From a bacterium (GTDB taxonomy: Bacteria; Fidelibacterota; Marinisomatia; Marinisomatales; Marinisomataceae): DNA of 14,651 nt. Positions 7,484-14,508 of the stretch are shown here, piece after piece; positions within the stretch are counted from its first letter, which is position 1, and each line of letters opens with the position of its first letter. The stretch is taken from the NCBI GenBank assembly GCA_023255095.1, contig JALRJJ010000004.1, positions 1 through 14,651 of the forward strand, in the 5' to 3' direction. Made by a program: the position numbers and the translations under genes. Under the pieces are notes generated by a model. It ran no database searches. It saw only the letters and a program-made list of their open reading frames with translations, and had not been told where the DNA came from.

Positions 7484-7876
7484 ATGATAGCCATATTACA
7501 AATTAACGGAAAACAGTATAAAGTTTCTAAGGGAGATAAAGTTCTCATAGATTCTAAAATTGATATTGAAAATGGAAAAGTTATTGATTTAGATCAAGTT
7601 TTAGCAATTTCTGATAATGACAAAAATATTTTTAATCCTAAGGAGCTTGAATCATTCGTTGTTAAAGCAAAGGTCATCGATCACTCAAGAGATAGCAAGG
7701 TAACAATTATAAAGAAAAAAAGAAGAAAAGGCTACCAACGCAAAAATGGTCATCGCCAAGATTTAACTATGATTGAAATCCAGTCAATTGGTAGCTCAGT
7801 TAAAAAGTCTACTGCCGAAAAAAAAACCAAAACTACTAGCTCTGCAAAGGCTACAACCAAAAAAAAGGAGAACTAA
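7484..7876 (+). CDS. rplU: 50S ribosomal protein L21
   Basis: L21 binds 23S rRNA in the large subunit. The N-terminus MIAILQINGKQYKVSKGDKV and the KVTIIKKKRRKGYQRKNGHRQ region (about residues 71-91) are characteristic. The core ends near residue 103 at IEIQSIGSS. A further 27 residues rich in Lys, Thr, Ser and Ala (VKKSTAEKKTKTTSSAKA and on) form a basic, probably disordered tail, so at 130 aa it is longer than the usual size of about 103. No clear Shine-Dalgarno sequence precedes the ATG; the gap to rng is only 33 bp. The gene lies in the rng-rplU-rpmA run and is presumably co-transcribed with it. Confidence 0.95.
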   Translation: MIAILQINGKQYKVSKGDKVLIDSKIDIENGKVIDLDQVLAISDNDKNIFNPKELESFVVKAKVIDHSRDSKVTIIKKKRRKGYQRKNGHRQDLTMIEIQSIGSSVKKSTAEKKTKTTSSAKATTKKKEN

Positions 7877-7879
7877 TCA

Positions 7880-8134
7880 ATGGCTCATAAAAAAGGTCAA
7901 GGAAGTTCAAGAAATGGAAGAGATTCTAATTCAAAAAGATTGGGAGTAAAAGTTTCTGATGGTCAATCTATTCTTGCGGGAAGCATTATCGTTAAACAAC
8001 GTGGAACAAAGTACCACGCCGGTTTAAATGTTGGTAGAGGAAATGATGATTCTCTTTTTGCTAAATCTCATGGATATGTGAAGTTTTCCAAGAAGGGTAC
8101 TACTACCTTTGTTAATGTTGTTGAAAAAAATTGA
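7880..8134 (+). CDS. rpmA: 50S ribosomal protein L27
   Basis: L27 lies near the peptidyl-transferase centre, and its N-terminal tail reaches the P-site tRNA. The 84-aa protein starts MAHKKGQGSSRNGRDSNSKR and carries GSIIVKQRGTKYHAGLNVG (about residues 35-53), both diagnostic. The N-terminus begins directly at the AHKKG block, so there is no cleavable leader of the kind seen in Firmicutes. A clear Shine-Dalgarno sequence (AAGGAGA) lies in the last codons of rplU, 8-9 nt before the ATG, and only 3 bp separate the two genes, so their translation is probably coupled. Confidence 0.97.
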   Translation: MAHKKGQGSSRNGRDSNSKRLGVKVSDGQSILAGSIIVKQRGTKYHAGLNVGRGNDDSLFAKSHGYVKFSKKGTTTFVNVVEKN

Positions 8135-8136
8135 TA

Positions 8137-9072
8137 ATGCGCAGACCTAAAATATCTCTGATTGGTGGTGGACAAGTTGGAGGTAATATTGCTCTTCTTG
8201 CCGCTCAAAAAGAATTAGGTGATTTAACCATAATTGACATTCCAGAATCTGAAAATTTTATCAAAGGTAAAGCTCTGGATATATCACAGCTTTTACCATT
8301 AGAAGGATACGATGTCAAAATTAACGCATCTTCTAATTTTTCTGATATTCAAGATTCTGATGCTATAGTAATCACCGCTGGTTTTCCAAGGCAGCCCGGA
8401 ATGAACCGCGAAGATTTATTAAAGAAAAATCTCGATATCATATCTAATGTCGCAAAACAAGTTAAGAAATATGCCCCCAATGCTTTTGTTATAGTTGTAT
8501 CTAATCCTCTTGATGCCATGGTATATGCCTTTTATAAAGTTTCGGGTTTCGCAAAAAATAAGGTGGTTGGAATGGCTGGGGCATTAGATAGCACAAGATT
8601 CAGAGCTTTTATCGCTGAAGCTACAGGTTTATCCTCACAAGACATAAATTGTATGGTTTTGGGTGGACATGGAGATACTATGGTACCTGTTAGTAGACTA
8701 GCTACAATTGGAGGCGTTCCTCTTACATCTATCCTTGATCAAAAGACAATAAAGTCCATTGAAGAAAGAACGCGTTTTGGAGGTGGAGAGATTGTTAAGC
8801 TTTTTGGTAAAGGTTCTGCATTTTATGCTCCCGCTCAATCTTCTGTAGAAATGCTTGAAAGCTTTATTAAAGATAAAAAAAGAGTTATTCCCTGTGCTTC
8901 TCTTTGCCATGGAGAGTTTGGAATTGATGGATATTTTATTGGAGTTCCTACAGTTATCGGATCTGGAGGAGTGGAAAAAGTCATTGATTTTGAATTAACT
9001 GATTCAGAAAAAAAAGCTTTAGAGGACACAATTAAAGCTGTCAAGAATACTGTTAAAGAAACAGGCCTTTAA
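8137..9072 (+). CDS. mdh: Malate dehydrogenase (LDH-like type)
   Basis: NAD-dependent oxidation of malate to oxaloacetate in the TCA cycle. The ATG at 8137 gives 311 aa; a TTG two codons earlier overlaps the rpmA stop and is less likely. The Rossmann motif ISLIGGGQVGGNIA is at the N-terminus with the NAD-binding Asp in TIIDIPE. The substrate loop GFPRQPGMNREDLL carries the arginines that mark malate rather than lactate dehydrogenase. SNPLDAMVYAF and ALDSTRFRAF hold substrate-binding residues, and GGHGDTMVP contains the catalytic His. The LDH-like class of MDH is widespread in FCB bacteria. The gene starts 2 bp after rpmA with no visible Shine-Dalgarno sequence, so it is probably translated by coupling. 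It ends 4 bp from the convergent nuclease gene. Confidence 0.95.
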   Translation: MRRPKISLIGGGQVGGNIALLAAQKELGDLTIIDIPESENFIKGKALDISQLLPLEGYDVKINASSNFSDIQDSDAIVITAGFPRQPGMNREDLLKKNLDIISNVAKQVKKYAPNAFVIVVSNPLDAMVYAFYKVSGFAKNKVVGMAGALDSTRFRAFIAEATGLSSQDINCMVLGGHGDTMVPVSRLATIGGVPLTSILDQKTIKSIEERTRFGGGEIVKLFGKGSAFYAPAQSSVEMLESFIKDKKRVIPCASLCHGEFGIDGYFIGVPTVIGSGGVEKVIDFELTDSEKKALEDTIKAVKNTVKETGL

Positions 9073-9076
9073 TATT

Positions 9077-10129
9077 TTAAGGGATTAATCTTATAAATAT
9101 AGGCTGATGATCTGACAATACATCATCAATTTCGTTGCCGGTTAAACCGGTTTCTGTCAACATATCAACAACACCCCCCGCTGCATTTTCATAAGAAAAC
9201 ATTGATTCGCTTATAAAAATATGGTCTAGGTGTGCAGGATCATATCTATTTCTCCATCCCTGCCATGAATATTTTGTAGGTTGCTGTTGAAAAACTGCTT
9301 CATCTATTAACTTAAAATATCCATCATTAATTGAAGGATCTGCAAGTGGAGCAATCGCTGGATTGGTAATTGACTGGTTCCCAACGTTATTAAAGTCGCC
9401 AACAATAAATACATTAGCTTGCTGACGATTATTTGCATAATAATCCTTTAAGAGCGAGCTTGCAGCATATCTTCTAAAAATTTCTGCACCAGGATTATCT
9501 TTTTCATTTTCATACTGATCATTTCCACAACATTTATAATGAGTGCCAATTAAATAAAAATCAAAAGTCTTTGATCCATTGGACCATGTTAAAAAATTTT
9601 CCATTGGAGGGCGACTCGCAAACTGATAGTTGGCATTGTTTGCAAAATCCATATCACCATCATTTGAATTTGGAGTATTTGACCATAATTCATTTTTGCC
9701 GTTAAAAGTAATTACACCACAGGTAGCACAATCAGAATTGGTAGACTTATATAAAAGACCAAAATGCATATTTTGTGTTGTAGAGGAAAGTACCAATGAA
9801 TATTCTGATAACTCATTTGCTAGGGCAATTAGCTGATTTTTATTTTGAATTTCTTGAAAAAAATAAACATCAGCATTCCATTTGGTTAATAAGACTTCTA
9901 AGTAATCATTAGTTTTGGAACTCTGCGGGAAAGTTTGAATATTCCATGAAATAATTTCTAACTGATTTGGGGCATCAAAATTTGTTGCGTTTGAGAATGT
10001 AACTTCATTTCCCTCTCCATTTCCATCGCCTGGATCTGAAGGGTCAGTAGGAGATCCACCACCCCCAGAGGAACAAGAAAAAACAATAAAAGTGAAAAAA
10101 AATATTGAAAATAATTTTCTAATTTTCAT
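9077..10129 (-). CDS. Lipoprotein of the endonuclease/exonuclease/phosphatase (DNase I-like) family
   Basis: A 350-aa exported protein. The signal peptide MKIRKLFSIFFFTFIVFSC has lipobox VFSC with Cys19. It is followed by a flexible SSGGGGSPTDPSDPGDGNGE linker. The EEP-fold active-site motifs appear in order: SWNIQTF (Asn63), FFQEIQ (Glu93), GTHYKCC (His197), VGDFNN (Asp245, Asn247), LDHIFIS (Asp302, His303) and SDHQPIF (Asp340, His341). These are the metal-binding and catalytic positions of DNase I/exonuclease III relatives, so the core looks intact. Cysteines in DCATC and KCC suit an extracytoplasmic protein. The likely role is an envelope-anchored nuclease that scavenges DNA or phosphate, though sphingomyelinase-like or phosphoesterase activity cannot be excluded. 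Its start overlaps the end of the upstream glutaminyl-cyclase-like gene by 11 bp. Confidence 0.85.
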   Translation of the reverse strand: MKIRKLFSIFFFTFIVFSCSSGGGGSPTDPSDPGDGNGEGNEVTFSNATNFDAPNQLEIISWNIQTFPQSSKTNDYLEVLLTKWNADVYFFQEIQNKNQLIALANELSEYSLVLSSTTQNMHFGLLYKSTNSDCATCGVITFNGKNELWSNTPNSNDGDMDFANNANYQFASRPPMENFLTWSNGSKTFDFYLIGTHYKCCGNDQYENEKDNPGAEIFRRYAASSLLKDYYANNRQQANVFIVGDFNNVGNQSITNPAIAPLADPSINDGYFKLIDEAVFQQQPTKYSWQGWRNRYDPAHLDHIFISESMFSYENAAGGVVDMLTETGLTGNEIDDVLSDHQPIFIRLIP

Positions 10130-11042
10130 GGATGTAATTTAATAACAAAACTCCCACCTGTGCTAAGCTTTGTGGAGAACATTTATCAGGCGTGTCTTCT
10201 GTGGTGTGCCAATAATTATAAAACTCATTAGGATAATCAAAATCAATAATATCAACTGCGGGGATTTGAGCTAAGTCATTCAGCGGGATATGATCATCAT
10301 AGATTTCATATTTAATCATTTTAGAAAATGCTTTTAATCCCAATCTTTCTGCAAGCTCCCAAAGATCCAAAACAAACTTTTTATTTTTTTGAAACGAATA
10401 CCTTTCAATAGGCAAGTTAAGTCTTTTATCGCCTACCATATCAACAATAATTGCTTTTTCAGGTTTTATTTTTAGAGGCATATTTTTTGAAAAATATTTG
10501 GAACCTTCAGCGAAAGTTTCGGATTCCCCTTTAATTCCAACATCTTCAGCATCAAAAAAAACCAAATCGACTCCTACTGTTGAACTATTGGATAAAATAT
10601 TAGCAATTTCCATTAATACCGCAACACCGCTAGCTCCATCATTAGCTCCAAGAACAGGTTGTTTTCTTTTTGCTTCATCTATTTCTTCATCTGCGAAAGA
10701 TCTAGTATCCCAGTGTGCACCCAGTAAAATTCTACGAGAAATTTCTGGATTTAAACTAACATAAAAATTTTTTCCATTCATTTCTTGATTAAGCAATAAA
10801 TTAAAATATTTAAAATTTTGAGTACGGACCTCCATATTAAGTTTCTCAAAAAAACCTAAAAGGTACTTTTCAAAATTTTGATGCCCTTCAAGGCCAGGAC
10901 TTCGTGGGCCTAAATCACATTGCTCTATTATGTAGGAGTAAGCTCGATTGCCATCGAATGAGTGAGATATGTTTAATTCATTGATGCTTTTTGATGAACA
11001 TCCCAATAAAATTAATATAGTTATTAAGTATAATTTTTTCAT
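10119..11042 (-). CDS. Lipoprotein of the M28 / animal-type glutaminyl-peptide cyclotransferase family
   Basis: A 307-aa lipoprotein (lipobox LLGC, Cys15) with the zinc-dependent M28 fold. Motifs in order are LGAHWDTRSFAD (107-118), GANDGASGVAVLMEIA (132-147, zinc ligand Asp135), VFFDAEDVG (161-169, Glu166/Asp167), DMVGD (201-205), YDDHIPLN (248-255) and YWHTTEDTPDK (277-287, zinc ligand His279). The DDHIP block, IPAVDIID and WHTxxD closely parallel human glutaminyl cyclase, which converts N-terminal Gln to pyroglutamate. The AED form replaces its GEE pair and is common in bacterial members. Glutaminyl cyclase is therefore favoured over an aminopeptidase, but sequence alone does not settle the reaction. 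The ATG overlaps the sprA stop by 1 nt, and the gene is followed by the EEP lipoprotein with an 11-bp overlap, so all three are probably one operon. Confidence 0.85.
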   Translation of the reverse strand: MKKLYLITILILLGCSSKSINELNISHSFDGNRAYSYIIEQCDLGPRSPGLEGHQNFEKYLLGFFEKLNMEVRTQNFKYFNLLLNQEMNGKNFYVSLNPEISRRILLGAHWDTRSFADEEIDEAKRKQPVLGANDGASGVAVLMEIANILSNSSTVGVDLVFFDAEDVGIKGESETFAEGSKYFSKNMPLKIKPEKAIIVDMVGDKRLNLPIERYSFQKNKKFVLDLWELAERLGLKAFSKMIKYEIYDDHIPLNDLAQIPAVDIIDFDYPNEFYNYWHTTEDTPDKCSPQSLAQVGVLLLNYIHEN

Positions 11043-13651
11043 TATTCTCGAATCACAACATTTAAATTAATTCCAAAATCTCTATCGACTCTTCGACCTG
11101 TTAATCTAGTTTCATTTTGTCTATACTCATAAAAAAGACTTCCCGAAACATTTTCTGTTATTGCGTAGCTGGCTCTTAGGACAGCCTTATTTGTCTTATT
11201 AAAATTCTGCTGAGCAAAGTTAATCCTATCCTTAGAACCTTCTTCGTTTTTATTGGATGATTCAAGATTAAGAGTGAGGTTAAAATTATTATTTAAAAAA
11301 ACATTTCTATCAGTAAACGGTAAAGCAAAACGTATTCCTTTCGAAAAATTATAGGTTATGCTACCTAAGATACTATTGTCTGAAACATAAGAAAGACCGG
11401 TGGGAACTTCATCTAATGTATAGCTAATGTTATTTCTAAGGTTAAAAGAAACCCCATTTTTTAAAGAAGCTGTTAGGCCCATAAGCGGACTGAAAGAACT
11501 AACTTTTTTAGAAATCAATAAATTTTCATTATAGTTATCAATGATAGATGAAATAGAAAACAACTTAAACGAATTAGTGTTAGAATCTGAAAATTTCCAC
11601 GATGCAACCTGTTTTCCAGCAAAAGAATGTTCTAAGGATACACTCGAAAAATAATGATTTAGAATTTTAATTTTTTCTATGCCTCCAATTCTTAAAGACC
11701 AATTAGAGAATGGGAAGCCCTTGTTAAGTCTCGTTCCAAATGAAAAATAGTCTCTAGTGATTGATCGAGTATCAACACCTGAACCATTCAAGACTGAAGA
11801 GATATTTTCATTAAATGAAAAAGATAAAGATGTCGAATTATTAATTTTAATTCCAGATCTAATAGATAAGCTTTTTTTAATATCGTCAACTCCAGTATTA
11901 AAACCAACTTCGGGAGCATAAGCAAAATCTCGGTTATCATTTAAACCCAGCTTATAAAAGACGGGAATGGAACTTTGCACTCCATTATCACTTAGATTTG
12001 TGTTGGTATTAAAGGTAACAATAATTGGTTGGATTTTCTTTGTAGCCTCATAAATTTTTTCTACAACGAGACGATCTTTAATCCAATACTTTTTTGCTTT
12101 CTCTGGTTCCATTTTGTCCGAATCACTCTCTTCACTTTCGATCTCTCTAATCCGAGTTCGTGATCGTGATGAAGATTTTGACTTTGATGGCGGTTCATAA
12201 AACTGTTCCATAATGGTCGTGGGAGATAGATTGAAATTAATTGAATTAGATTTAGTCAAAACTAAGTTTGCACCATCTACCACAGAAGATAGGGGCTTAT
12301 TCCAGGAATAGTTTGCATTATAATTAAAAGTAGGAGAAATCCACTCAAACCAGTCCGGGGAAAAAGAGGAACTAAACGCTTCTGTATTTTGTACGACTGA
12401 TCCAACGCTAATCTTTTGAAGAACTTCATTGCGATATTCAGATAAATCACTATTTACATTTCTTGTATAATTTAATTGAGTATTATCAAAAATTTTGTAA
12501 CTCAACCCAAAAGTTCTCGTTAATCCTAAATTAAAATCCTCTAAATTATCATCTGCTGATCGTGTTTTTTTGTTTGATAAATTTCTAGAAAATATCATAG
12601 AAGAATTAAAATTGGTTGGAGTATAAAAGAATTTTGTTTCAGATATCTGCTCCCCTATGATTGGTATACTTTTTGTCCAGCCAAATATTTTGAGATAGTT
12701 ATCGCTTGGAAATTGAAGGTTATATTTAATATCTCCATTAATTTTATGAATATTGACATGTTCCATAATTTCATCAGACCGTTTTTGACTTGATAAATTG
12801 ATTGTGCTGCTCATATTGTCAATAGTATAGCGCATTATTGGATTTTGAGATTTAACCTTCTTGGATATTGCTGAAGAAACTTTAATAGTTGAAGTTTTTT
12901 TCATAATAGAATCTGGAACAGAACTTTGATTTGTTCTAACATCAGAGCCGGGGAAATATTTTGGTTTGTTATTTTGCATAGAATAAGATGTTGAAAGTGG
13001 CATTGAAATACCCCATTCTTTTGGGAAAAATCCTCCTAACTGAAAATTATTAGATACTATCAAGCTTTCATTTGAATTATTAGACCCAAGTCGTTCTTGT
13101 AAAACACGAAAATCTGCATCTTTTTTGGTATAGCTAAAATTAGATTCACTAAAATCAGATAGGTTAATTTGGCTACGAATTCTCATTGCATTTCCTTTGT
13201 CTTTTTTTACTCCGCTCAGTCGAAGTTCATCTAGCCAAATTTCTCCAGAAATAGGATTATTTGAATTATTCTCTACACCAACAACAAAATATTGAATTCT
13301 AGATAAAGCAGGCTGACCATATACTTCAATTTTTTGCAATAGTTCATTATTTAAATCAAATAGTTCATATCTTTTATAATTAAGAGAATCGGTAAAGGTA
13401 TCATTTGGATTTATAAGCTGAATACTTTCTTGTTCTGCATTCTTCAATCTTGTTATCCAATCTAAATCTACATTTAAATCGTTTCTTCCAAGATCTTGAT
13501 CCCAGCCTTTATAGATTTTTTTAGTCACTTTATAATATTCATCTCCAGCTCCAAACTCTATGAAAAAATCTAAATCAGATTCATCAATACTTGAAAATTC
13601 ACTGTTCCCATAAATAAACATTTTCATTAAATCCTGTTTTTTGTCGTAGCA
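11042..13651 (-). CDS. sprA: SprA (Sov) type IX secretion translocon, C-terminal fragment; 5' part missing
   Basis: SprA is the giant outer-membrane beta-barrel that conducts cargo in the type IX secretion system. The first ATG in the remaining frame (13,627) gives 861 aa, and the frame is open back to 13,651, where a stop cuts it. Full SprA proteins are about 2,000-2,500 aa, so only the last 35-40% remains, with no signal peptide. Diagnostic sequence includes MKMFIYG at the start, KIEVYGQPALSRIQYFVVGVEN (about residues 99-120), GEIWLDELRLSGVKKDKG (128-145), and many alternating polar/hydrophobic strands ending in FGINLNVVIRE. A charged Arg/Ser/Glu-rich loop occupies about residues 480-515. 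The ATG at 13,627 is an internal methionine, not a true start. The break coincides with a change to unlike DNA, so truncation is by junction or insertion rather than by the window edge. Confidence 0.85.
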   Translation of the reverse strand, partial: CYDKKQDLMKMFIYGNSEFSSIDESDLDFFIEFGAGDEYYKVTKKIYKGWDQDLGRNDLNVDLDWITRLKNAEQESIQLINPNDTFTDSLNYKRYELFDLNNELLQKIEVYGQPALSRIQYFVVGVENNSNNPISGEIWLDELRLSGVKKDKGNAMRIRSQINLSDFSESNFSYTKKDADFRVLQERLGSNNSNESLIVSNNFQLGGFFPKEWGISMPLSTSYSMQNNKPKYFPGSDVRTNQSSVPDSIMKKTSTIKVSSAISKKVKSQNPIMRYTIDNMSSTINLSSQKRSDEIMEHVNIHKINGDIKYNLQFPSDNYLKIFGWTKSIPIIGEQISETKFFYTPTNFNSSMIFSRNLSNKKTRSADDNLEDFNLGLTRTFGLSYKIFDNTQLNYTRNVNSDLSEYRNEVLQKISVGSVVQNTEAFSSSFSPDWFEWISPTFNYNANYSWNKPLSSVVDGANLVLTKSNSINFNLSPTTIMEQFYEPPSKSKSSSRSRTRIREIESEESDSDKMEPEKAKKYWIKDRLVVEKIYEATKKIQPIIVTFNTNTNLSDNGVQSSIPVFYKLGLNDNRDFAYAPEVGFNTGVDDIKKSLSIRSGIKINNSTSLSFSFNENISSVLNGSGVDTRSITRDYFSFGTRLNKGFPFSNWSLRIGGIEKIKILNHYFSSVSLEHSFAGKQVASWKFSDSNTNSFKLFSISSIIDNYNENLLISKKVSSFSPLMGLTASLKNGVSFNLRNNISYTLDEVPTGLSYVSDNSILGSITYNFSKGIRFALPFTDRNVFLNNNFNLTLNLESSNKNEEGSKDRINFAQQNFNKTNKAVLRASYAITENVSGSLFYEYRQNETRLTGRRVDRDFGINLNVVIRE

Positions 13652-13682
13652 CTATTTATACCATGTTTCACTCAAAATCCTG
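13629..13682. repeat. 8-bp direct repeat flanking the likely junction
   Basis: AAATCCTG occurs at 13,629-13,636, inside the sprA frame, and again at 13,675-13,682, beyond the frame-ending stop. The 46-bp offset brackets the point where sprA coding is lost. It may be microhomology used in a join, a target-site trace, or chance. Confidence 0.3.
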
Positions 13683-13780
13683 ATAGAATTTGACAAGTTG
13701 TGCATTTCCCAGTGGAAACTGTGCAAAAGGTATTGAGGCTTATTCTGTGAATGAAAAAGTTGCGAGAATTTTGCTTATTG

Positions 13781-13800
13781 TGACACCATGTTATGGGTCA
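13781..13800. repeat. Hairpin: 8-bp stem, one bulge, 3-nt loop
   Basis: TGAC-A-CCAT (13,781-13,789) pairs with ATGG-GTCA (13,793-13,800) around loop GTT with one bulged A. The preceding TTG and the TGAC...GGGTCA arrangement recur at 14,339-14,366. Confidence 0.4.
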
Positions 13801-13867
13801 AAAAAATTGGGGACTTGAATGTAGTCGTTTTTCTGGATGTGCATTCGCCCCCATGTGAACAGAAATC

Positions 13868-13883
13868 CAGAGACATTTCTCTG
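13868..13883. repeat. Perfect 6-bp hairpin with 4-nt loop
   Basis: CAGAGA (13,868-13,873) pairs exactly with TCTCTG (13,878-13,883) around CATT. This is one of several compact hairpins in the non-coding tail. Confidence 0.35.
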
Positions 13884-13955
13884 TGTCATTCTATCGCACA
13901 ACCGGGATTCCGCAATATTGTGCCATCCTATGCCCTTTTATGGAGTTGAACGTAG

Positions 13956-13965
13956 TTTGCTCCTA
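13956..13965. repeat. 10-bp direct repeat TTTGCTCCTA (second copy at 14,092-14,101)
   Basis: The exact 10-mer recurs 136 bp downstream. Together with five TTGAGG hexamers (13,733; 14,188; 14,300; 14,316; 14,621) it suggests a mildly repetitive origin for the tail. Confidence 0.4.
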
Positions 13966-13979
13966 GGCAGATTGAATTA

Positions 13980-13991
13980 TGATCACGGGCT
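13980..13991. repeat. 12-bp direct repeat, copy 1 (TGATCACGGGCT)
   Basis: An exact copy lies at 14,497-14,508. Copy 1 also forms the 5' arm of an imperfect hairpin (13,981-14,005), in which GATCACGGG pairs with CCTGTG-A-ATC, including one G-T pair and one bulge. Confidence 0.5.
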
Positions 13992-14400
13992 ACGTCCTGT
14001 GAATCTAGGCCAAATTATAACAGTCATTTTTACAAAATTGCGATTGCGCAGGCTGTGCTGAGGTTGGATTTGTGTGTCTGCTGTGCAGTGATTTGCTCCT
14101 AAAATATATAGGGCTTATCTGCGCTTAGTCGGGATATGGAGTTCGCAATCCCACGCATTCTTGAAAATGACTTCGGGAACTTAAACCTTGAGGCCCAAAC
14201 CTTGGATCACAAGTAAAACTTATGCCTGTGCAGAGATTGGACACTACTCCTACAACTTACCATGCAAATGAATGGGGAGAATGCAGTCTTAAAAAGAACT
14301 TGAGGGGCAAGAGCTTTGAGGGGGATTGCAGTCATTTGTTGTGACGTACACCCTCATTGGGGGTCACGAGTTGGCTGTTAGGCCAAAGAGGCTACAGTAT

Positions 14401-14439
14401 GCTTCATAGGGTTATTTGACCCTAGAAGTATTTTTATAT
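14401..14439 (+). terminator. Intrinsic-terminator-like hairpin plus T tract in the non-coding tail
   Basis: CTTC-A-TAGGGT (14,402-14,412) pairs with ACCCTAGAAG (14,419-14,428). The stem has ten pairs with one bulged A and a 6-nt loop, and TTTTT follows at 14,431-14,435. On the plus strand this has the form of a Rho-independent terminator. Two further hairpins precede it (14,341-14,367 and 14,371-14,386). If the DNA is eukaryotic, the resemblance is meaningless. Confidence 0.35.
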
Positions 14440-14466
14440 AGTACATTCCCCATATGGTATGTACTA
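14439..14466. repeat. Nested palindrome
   Basis: TAGTACAT (14,439-14,446) and ATGTACTA (14,459-14,466) form an 8-bp inverted repeat. The 12-bp centre contains the palindrome CCATATGG (14,450-14,457). It could be an extruding hairpin or a dimeric protein-binding site; function is unknown. Confidence 0.4.
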
Positions 14467-14496
14467 AGTACTCCGTGCTGTCACTGCATATGCATG

Positions 14497-14508
14497 TGAT
14501 CACGGGCT
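14497..14508. repeat. 12-bp direct repeat, copy 2 (TGATCACGGGCT)
   Basis: Exact match to 13,980-13,991, 517 bp upstream. The flanks do not match, so the repeat is short, and this copy lacks the paired 3' arm seen at copy 1. Confidence 0.5.

Noticed and set aside
8131..8136. TTG at 8131 as the mdh start
   Set aside because: It overlaps the rpmA stop; the ATG two codons later gives a normal N-terminus directly before the Rossmann motif.
8698..9044. Minus-strand ORFs of about 70 codons inside mdh
   Set aside because: Shadows of the mdh reading frame on the opposite strand.
9060..9080. CCTTTAATATTTTAAGG as a bidirectional terminator between mdh and the nuclease gene
   Set aside because: Only CCTT/AAGG pair before mismatches; too weak to call.
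13625..13627. ATG at 13,627 as a true gene start
   Set aside because: It encodes the internal Met of SprA's conserved MxMFI segment; there is no signal peptide and the full family protein is over twice as long.
13837..14061. 74-codon plus-strand ORF in the tail
   Set aside because: No recognisable motif, no ribosome-binding site, Cys/Arg/His-rich random-looking composition, and it contains the hairpins and repeats of the non-coding segment.
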